Counted from the stretch's first letter, positions 34,080-43,450 are shown. The stretch is 64,000 bases of DNA from Campylobacter concisus (GCF_003049085.1 NZ_PIQX01000008.1:1-64000), one strand, 5' to 3'. Numbers and translations are program-made. The notes: generated by a model from the sequence alone, not told the origin.

Positions 34080-34952
34080 ATGAAAAAATCACTTATGTTG
34101 GCTGCTTCTATGCTACTTTTATCTTTAAATTTCGCTTCTGGCGCGGATGAAAAAACGCAAGTTAGCTTTAGTGGCTCATCTACTCTAGCTCCAGTCATTG
34201 CTAAAATTTCAACCGACTTTATTGAAAAATACGAGACTTGGGATAAAGTAGATAGCTCTTTGCCAAATAAAAATATCACTATTTTTGTCTCAGCTGGTGG
34301 CTCAGGTGCTGGCGTAAAAGCCGTGCTTAATCATGTCGCTGACTTTGGTATGCTAGCTCGCGATATAAAAGATAGCGAAAAAGCAAAGATAAAGGATATG
34401 AAAGCCTATACGCTTGGCATAGACGCACTTTGCGTGGCTGTAAACCCAGAAAATGAGGTGATAAAGCTAAAGGGTGGAAATTTAAACAAAGATGAGATCG
34501 TCAAAATTTTCTCAGGCGAGTACAAAAAGTGGAGCGACCTTGACAAGTCCCTACCAAATGACGAAATAGTCGTAGTTACAAGAGATCTTGGCGGCGGTGC
34601 TCACGAGGTATTTCAAAAAAAGATCATGAAAGATGTCAAAGTTAGTAAAAACGTCATCCAATCACCTTCCATGGGCGCGCTTGTATCAAAGATCATCGAA
34701 AATAAAAACGCTATTGGCTACGCTTCTTTTGGTATCACAAACCAAAACAAAGGCAAGCTAATACCACTAAACGTTGACGGTGTGGAGCCAACTGTTAAAA
34801 ACATAGTTGATGGCAAATACTACATCTCTCGTCCACTCATCATCGTAAAAAGTGGCGATCTAAGCAAGAGTGAGCAAATTTTTGTTGATGTGTTAAATTC
34901 AGCCGAAGGTCAAAAGACTATCGAAAAAATGGGATTTATACCAGTAAAATAG
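34080..34952 (+). CDS. pstS: phosphate ABC transporter substrate-binding protein PstS
   Basis: 290 aa from the ATG at 34080, with GGAGG just upstream; an in-frame TTG at 34068 is not preferred. Signal peptide about 1-22 ('NFASG|AD'). 'SFSGSSTLAPVIAKI', 'VSAGGSGAGVKAVLNH' and the 'VTRDLGGGAHEVF' region are PstS-type phosphate-binding loops (the S-S-T, S-G and D/R positions). It delivers inorganic phosphate to PstCA. Leads a four-gene operon with a gap of 3 nt or less between each gene. Confidence 0.87.
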   Translation: MKKSLMLAASMLLLSLNFASGADEKTQVSFSGSSTLAPVIAKISTDFIEKYETWDKVDSSLPNKNITIFVSAGGSGAGVKAVLNHVADFGMLARDIKDSEKAKIKDMKAYTLGIDALCVAVNPENEVIKLKGGNLNKDEIVKIFSGEYKKWSDLDKSLPNDEIVVVTRDLGGGAHEVFQKKIMKDVKVSKNVIQSPSMGALVSKIIENKNAIGYASFGITNQNKGKLIPLNVDGVEPTVKNIVDGKYYISRPLIIVKSGDLSKSEQIFVDVLNSAEGQKTIEKMGFIPVK

Positions 34953-34955
34953 CCA

Positions 34956-35813
34956 ATGACGGGGCAAATTTTTAAAGGCGCGATATATCTTTTTACACTT
35001 TTATCCGCCATGCTTTTGCTTTTGCTTGTGGGATTTTTACTGATAAATTCCACGAGTTTCTTTGCAGAAGTAAGCCTCTTTGACTTTTTACTAAATAGCG
35101 ACTGGAACGTTAGCACAGAGCCTTTTAGCTTTGGGCTGTTTAACATCCTAGTCGCAAATTTTGTAGTTGCGTTTTTAGCTTGCATATTTTCATTTTTTGT
35201 CTCGCTTGGCGTTACTATTTTTATCTGCTTTTTTGCGAGCGCCTGGCTTAGGCACGTGCTAGACTGGATGATACGGATACTAGCTGGCATACCATCTATC
35301 ATATATGGATTTTTTGCGCTTTACACAGTTGTAAAAATTTTAGAGTCAGGGCTAAAAATGTCCGCTGGCGAGTCAGTCTTGGCAGCTAGCCTCATCCTTA
35401 GCGTCATGATACTGCCCTTTTTTACCTCGCACTTGCTCCAAAGCGTGGGTCTGCTAAAGCAAAATTTCAAAACAAACTCAGACGCGCTTGGCGTAAGCAC
35501 TGGATATTTTATAAGAAAAGTCATTTTTAGAAAATCCATAAAAGCTAGCATTTCAGGCTTTATACTCGCATTTTCAAGAGCAGCTGGCGAGACTATGGCT
35601 GTGATGATGGTCATAGGCAACACCCCGCTTTTTCCGCACCTGCTCTCAAAAGCTCAGACCATACCATCTCTAATAGCCCTTGAAATGGGCATGAGCGAGG
35701 CTGGTAGCTTGCACTATCACGCCCTAATAGCAAGCGGATTTGTCCTACTTGTTTTTATATTTTTGCTAAATATTTTTATCTTTAAATTTAAGAAAAACAA
35801 TGAACGCTTTTAA
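34956..35813 (+). CDS. pstC: phosphate ABC transporter permease PstC
   Basis: 285 aa with six hydrophobic segments and a C-terminal 'SRAAGETMAVMMVIGNTPLFP' matching the EAA-type loop and helix of PstC. It makes the membrane channel together with PstA. Starts 3 nt after pstS stop, and its 3' end overlaps pstA by 14 nt. Confidence 0.85.
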   Translation: MTGQIFKGAIYLFTLLSAMLLLLLVGFLLINSTSFFAEVSLFDFLLNSDWNVSTEPFSFGLFNILVANFVVAFLACIFSFFVSLGVTIFICFFASAWLRHVLDWMIRILAGIPSIIYGFFALYTVVKILESGLKMSAGESVLAASLILSVMILPFFTSHLLQSVGLLKQNFKTNSDALGVSTGYFIRKVIFRKSIKASISGFILAFSRAAGETMAVMMVIGNTPLFPHLLSKAQTIPSLIALEMGMSEAGSLHYHALIASGFVLLVFIFLLNIFIFKFKKNNERF

Positions 35814-36657
35814 AGATTTTATAGTCAAATTTTATGCTTATCTTTGCGTATTTATAGTGATTGCGGTGATATTTTGGATATTTTATTTCATCTTTGCAAA
35901 TGGCATCTCTCAGATAAATTTAGACTTTCTAACCAAAAATCCGCAAGGTTTAAATTTAGGTGAGAGTGGCGGCATAAAAGACGCTATCATAGGCTCATTT
36001 TTGCTGATGATACTATCCATGATATTTTCTGCACTACTTGGTGTTAGCTGCGCCATTTATAGGCAAATTTACTGCACCTCTAGCACGATAAAGCTTGGGC
36101 TTAAATTTATCATCCAAACGATGGCCTCCATACCCTCTATATTGCTTGGGATGTTTGTTTATGGGCTTTTTATCGTTAGTCTTGATATCCCAAAGAGCCT
36201 GCTAACAGCTAGCATTACGCTTGCTTTGATGGTCTTTCCATTTGTTGAAGTTAGCACAGAAAAGGTGATCTCGCAGATAGATGAAAAGATGTTAAGAGAT
36301 AGCTTCGCGCTTGGCGTTGATAAAAATTTCATGGCTAGAAAGCTTGTTTTGCCAACTATTAGAAAAAATATCATATCGATCTTGATACTTGCTGGCAGCT
36401 ACGCCATAGGGGCAACTGCGCCACTACTTTTAACAGGGGTTGTCTTCATGGCAAAGGCCGAAGGCCTACTCTCGCCGGTCATGGCACTACCTTTTCACCT
36501 GCATATGCTCCTAAGCCAGTCAGTCGCAACGCAAAATGCCTACGCCACGGCGCTCGTACTCATTTTTATACTGATCATTTTGCACCTGCTTTCAGCCGTA
36601 GTTTTATTTGATATAGGAGAGAAAATTGCCAGATATTTTAAACATAAAAGATCTTAG
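35800..36657 (+). CDS. pstA: phosphate ABC transporter permease PstA
   Basis: 285 aa, six hydrophobic segments. 'LGVSCAIYRQIYC', 'VEVSTEKVISQIDEKM' and 'AGSYAIGATAPLLLTGVVF' correspond to the PstA core and coupling loop. The ATG at 35800 lies inside pstC; the 3' end overlaps pstB by 32 nt. Confidence 0.85.
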   Translation: MNAFKDFIVKFYAYLCVFIVIAVIFWIFYFIFANGISQINLDFLTKNPQGLNLGESGGIKDAIIGSFLLMILSMIFSALLGVSCAIYRQIYCTSSTIKLGLKFIIQTMASIPSILLGMFVYGLFIVSLDIPKSLLTASITLALMVFPFVEVSTEKVISQIDEKMLRDSFALGVDKNFMARKLVLPTIRKNIISILILAGSYAIGATAPLLLTGVVFMAKAEGLLSPVMALPFHLHMLLSQSVATQNAYATALVLIFILIILHLLSAVVLFDIGEKIARYFKHKRS

Positions 36658-37291
36658 TATTTTTTATCAAGATAATGAAATTTTAAAAGATCTAAATTTA
36701 AACATCGCTCAAAACGAGATCATCTGTCTAATGGGCAGCTCAGGATGTGGCAAATCGACATTTCTATCAGCGCTAAATGGCTTTTTGGAGCAAAAGGGCG
36801 GCAGATATAGCGGAGAGATATTATTTAAAGGCGAAAATATCAAAGATAAGGGCGAAATTTGGCTAAGACGAAACCTAGCCATACTCTTTCAAGACGCCAC
36901 GCTCTTTCCTTTTAGCGTCGAGAGAAATTTGACCTATGCGATGGAATTTTATGAGGGTAGTATAAAAGATAAGCAAAAAAGAGTAGAAGAGCTCTTAAAA
37001 AGCGTAAATTTACTAGGTGAAATAAGCTACCTAGATATGCCAGCTAGCAAGCTCTCTGGCGGTCAAAAGCAAAGACTTTGCATCGCAAGGATGCTAACCA
37101 CAAAGCCTGAAGTGCTCATTCTTGATGAGCCTTGCTCGTCGCTTGATATGAAAAATGTCTTAATCGTAGAGGAGCTTTTAAGAAGCTTATCGCAAAGATA
37201 CACTATCATCATCACCACGCACAATGAAGAGCAGGCAAAAAGGCTTGGCGGCAGGATAGTTCGCATCGTAGATAAGAAATTTACATTTTAA
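36626..37291 (+). CDS. pstB: phosphate ABC transporter ATP-binding protein PstB-like
   Basis: 221 aa from a TTG start (AGGAGA before it), about 30 residues shorter than typical PstB. Walker A 'GSSGCGKSTFLSAL', Q-loop 'LAILFQDATLFPF', signature 'LSGGQKQRLCIARML' and Walker B 'VLILDEPCSSLD' are complete, so it should hydrolyse ATP. The extra loop present in canonical PstB is missing. No phoU follows, only the convergent amidase. Identity as PstB rests mainly on its place behind pstSCA. Confidence 0.82.
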   Translation: MPDILNIKDLSIFYQDNEILKDLNLNIAQNEIICLMGSSGCGKSTFLSALNGFLEQKGGRYSGEILFKGENIKDKGEIWLRRNLAILFQDATLFPFSVERNLTYAMEFYEGSIKDKQKRVEELLKSVNLLGEISYLDMPASKLSGGQKQRLCIARMLTTKPEVLILDEPCSSLDMKNVLIVEELLRSLSQRYTIIITTHNEEQAKRLGGRIVRIVDKKFTF

Positions 37292-37292
37292 A

Positions 37293-37313
37293 AGAGCTAG
37301 AAATTCTAGCTCT
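37293..37313. terminator. bidirectional terminator between pstB and aguB
   Basis: A 21-nt palindrome, AGAGCTAGAA-A-TTCTAGCTCT, sits 2 bases past the pstB stop and 5 bases before the aguB stop. A-rich on its left and AATTT on its right, it could serve both converging operons. Confidence 0.65.
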
Positions 37314-37317
37314 AAAT

Positions 37318-38190
37318 TTAGTCGATAAACCTCTTTGTGATATTTGCGTAGGCATCGATCCTGCGGTCTCTTAAAAATGGCCAAATTCTTCGCACTTCTT
37401 CACTTCTTTTCATATCTATTTCAACGATCTTGCAAAGCTCATCTGTGCTATTTGCACGGAAAAGCTGCTCGCCTTGTGGCCCAAAAACAAAACTATTTCC
37501 CCAAAATTTTATCCCATCCATCACGCCGCTATCATCTTTTTCAAAGCCCACACGATTTACTGCAACAACTGGCAGGCCATTTGCCACACTGTGACCTCTT
37601 TGCACCGCCACCCACGCTTCAAGCTGTCTTGACTTTTCATCATCACTATCGCCTTCAAACCAGCCAATAGCCGTTGGATAGATGAGAATTTTCGCCCCTT
37701 TTAGCGCCATCAGCCTTGCTGCCTCTGGATACCACTGATCCCAACAGACCAAAACGCCAAGCTTGCCAAGGCTAGTTTCAACTGGCTCAAAGCCAATGTC
37801 ACCAGGCGTGAAGTAAAATTTCTCGTAAAATCCAGGATCATCAGGGATGTGCATTTTTCGGTATTTGCCAGCCACGCTGCCGTCACGCTCAAAGACAAAG
37901 GCGGTGTTGTGATAAAGTCCGTCAGCCCTCTTTTCAAAGAGTGAAGTGACTAAAACCACGCCATTTTCTTTTGCTACCCTACCCCAAAAAGCGACATCCT
38001 CTTGCCAGTCGTTTGCGTGATCAAAGAATTTTGTATCCTCGCTTTGGCAAAAGTATTGCGTCTGGTGCAGCTCTTGGCAGACAACTAGATCAGCGCCACC
38101 TTTTTTTGCCTCGGCGATTAGCTCAAGCGTCTTTGCGATGGTTGCCTCTTTTGTTCCTTTAAATTCTTGTTGAAGTAGTGCTACTTTCAT
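37318..38190 (-). CDS. aguB: N-carbamoylputrescine amidase
   Basis: 290 aa of the nitrilase family. The catalytic triad is visible: E in 'VVCQELHQT', K in 'GKYRKMHIPDD' and C in 'GVLVCWDQWYPEA'. The N-terminal and length match AguB, which releases CO2 and ammonia from N-carbamoylputrescine to give putrescine. The genomic pairing with aguA upstream fixes this assignment. GGGAGA precedes the ATG at 38190. Confidence 0.93.
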   Translation of the reverse strand: MKVALLQQEFKGTKEATIAKTLELIAEAKKGGADLVVCQELHQTQYFCQSEDTKFFDHANDWQEDVAFWGRVAKENGVVLVTSLFEKRADGLYHNTAFVFERDGSVAGKYRKMHIPDDPGFYEKFYFTPGDIGFEPVETSLGKLGVLVCWDQWYPEAARLMALKGAKILIYPTAIGWFEGDSDDEKSRQLEAWVAVQRGHSVANGLPVVAVNRVGFEKDDSGVMDGIKFWGNSFVFGPQGEQLFRANSTDELCKIVEIDMKRSEEVRRIWPFLRDRRIDAYANITKRFID

Positions 38191-38191
38191 C

Positions 38192-39118
38192 TCATCTCCC
38201 TTCTTTGTCGTTGTATGGGTCTAAATGCGTGGTTATCTGCCACGAAAATTCCTTAAATTTCTCTCTTATCTCGGCTTCAAGCGAGTCGGCCACCTCGTGC
38301 GCGTCGTAAAGCGAGATATCTTTGTCAAAAACTAAATGCAGCGTTAAAAATATGGTATTTGCGCTCTGTCTCGTGTTTAGGTAGTGAAAGTCTGAAATCC
38401 TCTGCTTTGCCTTTATCATCTTGATGATCTCAGCTGTGACCTCAGGGCTTGCAGCATGATCTAGCAAGACACCAAAGGCGTCTTTACCTAAATTTATAGC
38501 GCTTTGAGCGATGTAGCCGCTTATCACGATGCCAAAGATCGCATCTATCATCACAAATCCGCTAAATTTAATGATAAGAAGAGAAATAATGACAGCAAGG
38601 TTGCTAAAAAGGTCGATCTTATAGTGCAGCGCGTCTGCTTTTATGATAAGGTTTCCACTTTTTTTAGAAATTTGGTTTAAAAATAGCACCAAACATAGCG
38701 TTACTACGACCGAAAACACCATCACACCAAGGCTTAAACCAAGGTCTATCTCTAAATTTGGCTCGCTAAATTTTTTAATACTCTCATAAAAAATATATCC
38801 AGAAGCAGCCACGATAATGACGCACTCAAATAGCGCTGCCAAGGCCTCTAGCTTTGTGTAGCCAAAGTTAAATCTCTCATCAGCTTGCTTTCTTGACTTT
38901 CTAAGCGCAAATAAATTTAAAAGCGAGACTATAAAATCAAGCATCGAGTCAATCGCCGAGCCAAGCACAGCGACCGAGCCGCTAAAAAGCCCAGCTGTAA
39001 ATTTCACAAGTGCGAGCAAAAAGGCACAAGCTCCAGCTACGATAACAGCCTTATTTTCGCCCTGCGTGCACTCCTGCTTATTTATGCGGTTAAACTCATA
39101 ATCAAACGGACTTGACAA
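38192..39118 (-). CDS. cation diffusion facilitator (FieF-like)
   Basis: 308 aa from a TTG start (AAAGG about 9 nt upstream). Six membrane helices with metal-site motifs 'DSMLD' (in 'GSAIDSMLDFIVSLL', about residues 41-45) and 'HYKID' (in 'DALHYKIDLFSNLAVII'), the DxxxD/HxxxD pairs of FieF/YiiP-type exporters, then a C-terminal cytoplasmic domain 'KAKQRISDFHYLNTRQS'. It exports Zn2+/Fe2+-type cations in exchange for protons. It lies between two putrescine-synthesis genes in one operon. Confidence 0.9.
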   Translation of the reverse strand: MSSPFDYEFNRINKQECTQGENKAVIVAGACAFLLALVKFTAGLFSGSVAVLGSAIDSMLDFIVSLLNLFALRKSRKQADERFNFGYTKLEALAALFECVIIVAASGYIFYESIKKFSEPNLEIDLGLSLGVMVFSVVVTLCLVLFLNQISKKSGNLIIKADALHYKIDLFSNLAVIISLLIIKFSGFVMIDAIFGIVISGYIAQSAINLGKDAFGVLLDHAASPEVTAEIIKMIKAKQRISDFHYLNTRQSANTIFLTLHLVFDKDISLYDAHEVADSLEAEIREKFKEFSWQITTHLDPYNDKEGR

Positions 39119-39120
39119 GG

Positions 39121-40089
39121 CTAAAACCTTTTGTATCTATTTTGGCTTGAGCAGTGAAGCGAGCCATTTTGACGCACAAAAACTAGCGAATTTACACCGA
39201 TGATCTTTCTATCTGGAAGCGCACGGGCTAGTAAATTTAGCACCTTTTCATCGTTTTCGTCGTTATATGTTGGCACGATTAGCGCACCATTTATAAAGAT
39301 AAAGTTTGCATAGGTGCAGCCAAGCCTTTTGCCCTCATAAAATTTAGGCTTAGGAAGTGGCAGAGCAAGCAGCTTAAAGCCAGTTTTTTTAAGCTCTTCT
39401 TCCATCTTTTTTAGCTCATCAAAGTGCTCGTCACTCTCGTCATCGCAAGCTGCGTAAGCGATAGTATCAGGCGTGATAAAACGCGCTAAAGTATCGATGT
39501 GGCTATCTGTGTCATCGCCTTTTATAAAACCACTTTCAAGCCAGATGATACACTTTAAGCTAAACAAACTCTTTAGCTTCTCCTCGATCTGCTCTTTACT
39601 AAGAGTCTTGTTTCTATTTTCATTTAGCAGGCATTTTGAGGTGGTTAAAAGCACGCCATCTCCATTAAACTCGACACTTCCACCCTCTAGTATCATATCA
39701 ACTGGCTCAAGCTTGGTTTTGTAAATTTTAGCTAGCTCTAAATTTATGGCATCATCTTTTGAGCTCTTAAATTTACCGCCCCAAGCGTTAAATTTAAAGT
39801 CGTAGCTCTTTACGCCATCTTCAGCATAAACGTCGATCATACCGTAGTCTCTGATCCAAGTATCATCAGTATCAAGCTTAACAAACTCAACATTTTTAAA
39901 TTTCTTAAACCTAGAAAAATTTGCCTCATCAGGGCAGATGAGCACTACCTTTTCAAACGGCGTAATAGCAGCCACTAGCTCTTCATAACTAGCTAAAATC
40001 TCCTCTAAATAAGGCTCCCAGTCGCTCTTACTATGTGGCAGCGACAAAAACAAAAGCTCCTGCTCTTCCCACTCTGCGTAAGCTCTCAC
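39121..40089 (-). CDS. aguA: agmatine deiminase
   Basis: 322 aa of the peptidyl-arginine-deiminase-like family. 'DTDDTWIRDYGMIDVY' is the substrate-binding block, 'ILEGGSVEFNGDGVLLTT' another, 'TDSHIDTLARFI' holds the catalytic His/Asp and 'GSLHCSSQ' the nucleophilic cysteine near the C-terminus. It makes N-carbamoylputrescine and ammonia from agmatine, the step before AguB. The start overlaps the small membrane gene upstream by 4 nt. Confidence 0.93.
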   Translation of the reverse strand: MRAYAEWEEQELLFLSLPHSKSDWEPYLEEILASYEELVAAITPFEKVVLICPDEANFSRFKKFKNVEFVKLDTDDTWIRDYGMIDVYAEDGVKSYDFKFNAWGGKFKSSKDDAINLELAKIYKTKLEPVDMILEGGSVEFNGDGVLLTTSKCLLNENRNKTLSKEQIEEKLKSLFSLKCIIWLESGFIKGDDTDSHIDTLARFITPDTIAYAACDDESDEHFDELKKMEEELKKTGFKLLALPLPKPKFYEGKRLGCTYANFIFINGALIVPTYNDENDEKVLNLLARALPDRKIIGVNSLVFVRQNGSLHCSSQNRYKRF

Positions 40090-40331
40090 GCTCTCTCCTT
40101 ATAAATTTTATAAATTCCATAAATCGTAATGAATATCCAAAAGACCTCTATCAAAAATGAACCGAGGTTAAAGTGCACAAAAAGCGAGATGATAAGTAGC
40201 ACCGCACCTGCTAAATTTATTATCTGATAGGCTAGATCGCGGCTATTTAGGCGGCCGATCTGAAGTAAAAAGTAGCCCATCACGATACAAATCATCCCTA
40301 AAAAGCCGATGATCTGAAAAAGATCGATCAA
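40086..40331 (-). CDS. small membrane protein, CBU_0592-like
   Basis: 81 aa with three hydrophobic segments: 'IIGFLGMICIVMGYFLLQ', 'QIINLAGAVLLIISLFV' and 'LIEVFWIFITIYGIYKIY'. The layout and 'GxxYQxxNLxGA' type block recall the CBU_0592 family, of unknown function. It is the first gene of the aguA - CDF - aguB operon, to which it is joined by a 4-nt overlap. Confidence 0.7.
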   Translation of the reverse strand: MIDLFQIIGFLGMICIVMGYFLLQIGRLNSRDLAYQIINLAGAVLLIISLFVHFNLGSFLIEVFWIFITIYGIYKIYKERA

Positions 40332-40441
40332 ATTTTATCCTTTTTGCAAGCTTAAATTTAAAGCAAGATCATATCTAATTAGTTTTAAATTTATGATTAT
40401 AAGATAAAATAACTCCATTTTTCAGATTGGATTAAAGTTTT

Positions 40442-41095
40442 ATGGATTTTGAGTTTATTGAGAAATTTTATCCGCTTTATGTTAAAGCCGGAGTGCTTAC
40501 CTGTGAGATTGCCTTTTTAGGGATCGTTTTTTCTATTTTGATCGGTATTTTTTGTATGGCTGTGAAATTTTACAAGCTAAAATTTCTATCAAAAATGATC
40601 GACTGCTACGTCGAGCTCTCAAGAAATACACCACTTCTTATACAGCTTTTCTTTTTATACTACGGCTTGCCAAAGCTTGGAGTGTCAATGAGTGGCTTTG
40701 CCTGTGCGGTCGCTGGGCTTAGCTTTCTTGGTGGTAGTTACATGAGTGAGAGTTTTAGACTTGGCTTTGAGGCGGTTAGAAAGTCGCAAATAGAAGCAGG
40801 TCTTAGCATCGCACTTAGTAAAAATCAGCTGTTAAGATATGTTATCTTACCTCAAGCATTTAGCGTAGCGGTGCCAAGTATTAGCGCAAATATTATCTTT
40901 TTACTAAAAGAGACAAGCATCGTTAGTATCGTAGCACTTGCTGATCTAGTTTACGTCGCAAAGGATCTCATTGGGCTTTACTACAAAACAGATGAAGCGC
41001 TTTTTATGCTAGTAATTAGCTATCTCATCATCATCTTGCCAGTCTCGCTGGTGCTTAGCTATGTCGAAAAAAGGGTGAGAAATGCAAGGAGTTAG
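40442..41095 (+). CDS. amino-acid ABC transporter permease 1
   Basis: 217 aa, five hydrophobic segments. The HisM/GlnP-type opening 'AGVLTCEIAFLGIVFSILIG' and the EAA-like loop 'EAGLSIALSKNQLLRYVILPQAF' are typical of polar amino-acid permeases. A TAAAAT at 40405-40410 may be its -10 box. It overlaps permease 2 by 14 nt. Confidence 0.9.
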   Translation: MDFEFIEKFYPLYVKAGVLTCEIAFLGIVFSILIGIFCMAVKFYKLKFLSKMIDCYVELSRNTPLLIQLFFLYYGLPKLGVSMSGFACAVAGLSFLGGSYMSESFRLGFEAVRKSQIEAGLSIALSKNQLLRYVILPQAFSVAVPSISANIIFLLKETSIVSIVALADLVYVAKDLIGLYYKTDEALFMLVISYLIIILPVSLVLSYVEKRVRNARS

Positions 41096-41750
41096 TATAT
41101 TATTTGATACACAAAATTTACTAAGGCTCTTTGAAGGTCTAGTCATTAGCACAGAAATTTCATTTATCTCTATTTTTATCTCTATAATCGGTGGCTTAGT
41201 GTTTGGCGTGCTTATGAGCATGAAAAACAAATTTATCTATTTTATTTTAAAAATTTGCCTAGAAATCGTTCGCATAATGCCTCAGATCGTTTGGCTATTT
41301 TTATTTTATTTTGGTGTCAGTAAGGCGTTTGATATCCACATTTCAGCATTTACAGCCTCACTCATCGTCTTTAGCTTGTGGGGAATTTTTGAAATGATGG
41401 ACATCGTGCGTGGCGCAATAACATCAATACCAAAACATCAATTTGAATCAGCCGCATCGCTTGGACTTAGTAAATTTCAAATTTACTCTCACGTCATTAT
41501 CCCACTTGCCACAAGAAGGCTAGTGCCTGGAGCTGTAAATTTACTAAGCCGTATGATAAAAACAACCTCTATCGTCGTACTAATCGGCGTTGTAGAGGTG
41601 GTCAAAGTCAGTCAGCAGATCATCGAGCGAAATGTATTTACAAATCCTATGGCGCCATTTTGGATATACACGCTCATATTCTTTTTATATTTTGCGATCT
41701 GCTATCCAGTCTCAAAATTATCAAAAAAACTAGAAGAAAAATGGAGCTAA
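41082..41750 (+). CDS. amino-acid ABC transporter permease 2
   Basis: 222 aa. The same family as permease 1: 'LFEGLVISTEISFISIFIS', then the EAA-like loop 'ESAASLGLSKFQIYSHVIIPLA'. The two permeases would form a heterodimeric channel. One base separates its stop from the ATPase gene. Confidence 0.9.
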   Translation: MQGVSILFDTQNLLRLFEGLVISTEISFISIFISIIGGLVFGVLMSMKNKFIYFILKICLEIVRIMPQIVWLFLFYFGVSKAFDIHISAFTASLIVFSLWGIFEMMDIVRGAITSIPKHQFESAASLGLSKFQIYSHVIIPLATRRLVPGAVNLLSRMIKTTSIVVLIGVVEVVKVSQQIIERNVFTNPMAPFWIYTLIFFLYFAICYPVSKLSKKLEEKWS

Positions 41751-41751
41751 A

Positions 41752-42489
41752 ATGAGTAAAAACATATTAGAACTTAAAAAAATAAACAAATTTTATGGAG
41801 AGCTTCACGCCTTAAAGGATATAAATTTAGAGGTAAAAAGCGGTGAAGTGGTCGTGCTTCTTGGGCCATCGGGCTGCGGCAAAAGCACAACTCTTAGATG
41901 TATAAACGGCCTTGAGAGTATCGCAAGTGGCGAGATAATAATCGATGGTGAAGTGATAGATGCTAAATTTAATGATTGGCAAAGGATCCGCCAAAAAGTC
42001 GGCATGGTCTTTCAAAGCTACGAGCTCTTTGATCATATGAACGTCATAGACAACGTCCTTCTTGGGCCTTTAAAGGTGCAAAAAAGAGATAGGGCCGAGG
42101 CTGAAAAAACCGCTGATATGTGGTTAAGCAAGGTTGGACTTCTTGATAAGAAATTTGCCTACCCAAAGGAGTTAAGTGGCGGTCAAAAGCAGCGTATAGC
42201 AATAGTAAGAAGCCTTTGTTTAAACCCTGAAATTATGCTATTTGACGAGGTTACGGCTGCGCTTGACCCTGAGATCGTTAGAGAAGTGCTTGATGTGATA
42301 CTAAATTTAGCCAAAGATGGCATGACGATGCTAATAGTCACCCACGAGATGAGCTTTGCAAGAGCAGTTGCAAACAAGATCGTATTTATGGACGCTGGGG
42401 CGATCGTGGAGATCAGCGAGCCAGAGGAATTTTTTACCAACCCAAAGAGCGATCGCGCGAAGAAATTTCTAAATTTATTCTCGTTTTAG
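41752..42489 (+). CDS. amino-acid ABC transporter ATP-binding protein
   Basis: 245 aa. Walker A 'GPSGCGKSTTLRCI', Q-loop 'VGMVFQSYELFDHM', signature 'LSGGQKQRIAIVRSL' and Walker B 'IMLFDEVTAALDPEIV' are complete; 'VTHEMSFAR' is the typical H-loop of the GlnQ/PebC class. Powers the two permeases upstream. Confidence 0.93.
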   Translation: MSKNILELKKINKFYGELHALKDINLEVKSGEVVVLLGPSGCGKSTTLRCINGLESIASGEIIIDGEVIDAKFNDWQRIRQKVGMVFQSYELFDHMNVIDNVLLGPLKVQKRDRAEAEKTADMWLSKVGLLDKKFAYPKELSGGQKQRIAIVRSLCLNPEIMLFDEVTAALDPEIVREVLDVILNLAKDGMTMLIVTHEMSFARAVANKIVFMDAGAIVEISEPEEFFTNPKSDRAKKFLNLFSF

Positions 42490-42582
42490 AAAAAATAAGA
42501 GATAATTTGCCGTTTTTTCAAAATGCGTTTAGAGCGAAATTTTAACGCTCTTATTTATTTAACTTTTTTACAAGGAGAAAGA

Positions 42583-43443
42583 GTGAGAAAATTTAAATTT
42601 TTCTTATTAGCATTAATCGCTACCGTCTTTCTAACGGGTTGTGGTAATGACAAAGGTGCCGACACGGCAAAAGCTGCTTCAAACGAAGCTGATGCGATCG
42701 CAAAGATCAAAGAGCGTGGATTTGTAAGAATTGGCGTTTTCAGCGACAAACCACCATTTGGCTATGTCGATAAAGACGGCAAAAACCAAGGCTATGATAT
42801 TTACTTTGCAAAACGTATCGCAAAAGACCTACTAGGCGATGAGAGCAAGGTAAAATTTGAGCTAGTCGAGGCTGCTGGTAGAGTTGAAGTTTTAGTAGCT
42901 GATAAAGTAGATATCACGCTTGCAAATTTTACAAAAACACCTGAGCGTGCACAAGTTGTTGATTTTGCACTTCCATACATGAAGGTTTCACTTGGCATCG
43001 TAAGCCCTGAAGGTGCAGTGATAAAGAGCATCGATGAGCTAAAAGATAAAACCCTAATCGTAAATAAGGGCACAACCGCAGACGCTTTTTTTACAAAAAA
43101 TTATCCTGACATTAAGCTTGCAAAATACGACCAAAATACTGAGACATTTGCAGCTTTGGTTGACAAAAGAGGTGCCGCACTAGCACATGATAACGCCCTA
43201 CTTTTTGCCTGGGCAAAAGAGACTCCTGGCTTTGTTGTAGGCGTTGAAGCACTTGGTGATGTGGATGTGATAGCACCAGCTGTTAAAAAAGGTAACAAAG
43301 TTTTACTTGACTGGCTAAACAATGAGATCATTGAGCTTGGAAAAGAAAATTTCTTCCATAAAGACTATGATGCTACACTAAAACCGATCTATGGTGATAG
43401 TGTCAATCCAGAATCACTTGTCGTCGAAGGCGGCAAACTCTAA
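42583..43443 (+). CDS. amino-acid-binding lipoprotein, PEB1/CjaA-like
   Basis: 286 aa from the GTG at 42583, with AAGGAGAAAGA in front; the open frame back to 42523 is not used. A lipobox 'FLTGC' gives a lipidated N-terminus. The type 3 substrate-binding fold shows 'GVFSDKPPFGYVDKDG', 'RVEVLVADKVDITLANFTKT' and 'NKGTTADAFF'. This class includes the C. jejuni PEB1 (Asp/Glu) and CjaA (Cys) antigens; binding specificity cannot be read reliably. Gene order permease-permease-ATPase-binding protein. Confidence 0.88.
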   Translation: MRKFKFFLLALIATVFLTGCGNDKGADTAKAASNEADAIAKIKERGFVRIGVFSDKPPFGYVDKDGKNQGYDIYFAKRIAKDLLGDESKVKFELVEAAGRVEVLVADKVDITLANFTKTPERAQVVDFALPYMKVSLGIVSPEGAVIKSIDELKDKTLIVNKGTTADAFFTKNYPDIKLAKYDQNTETFAALVDKRGAALAHDNALLFAWAKETPGFVVGVEALGDVDVIAPAVKKGNKVLLDWLNNEIIELGKENFFHKDYDATLKPIYGDSVNPESLVVEGGKL

Positions 43444-43450
43444 AAATTTA

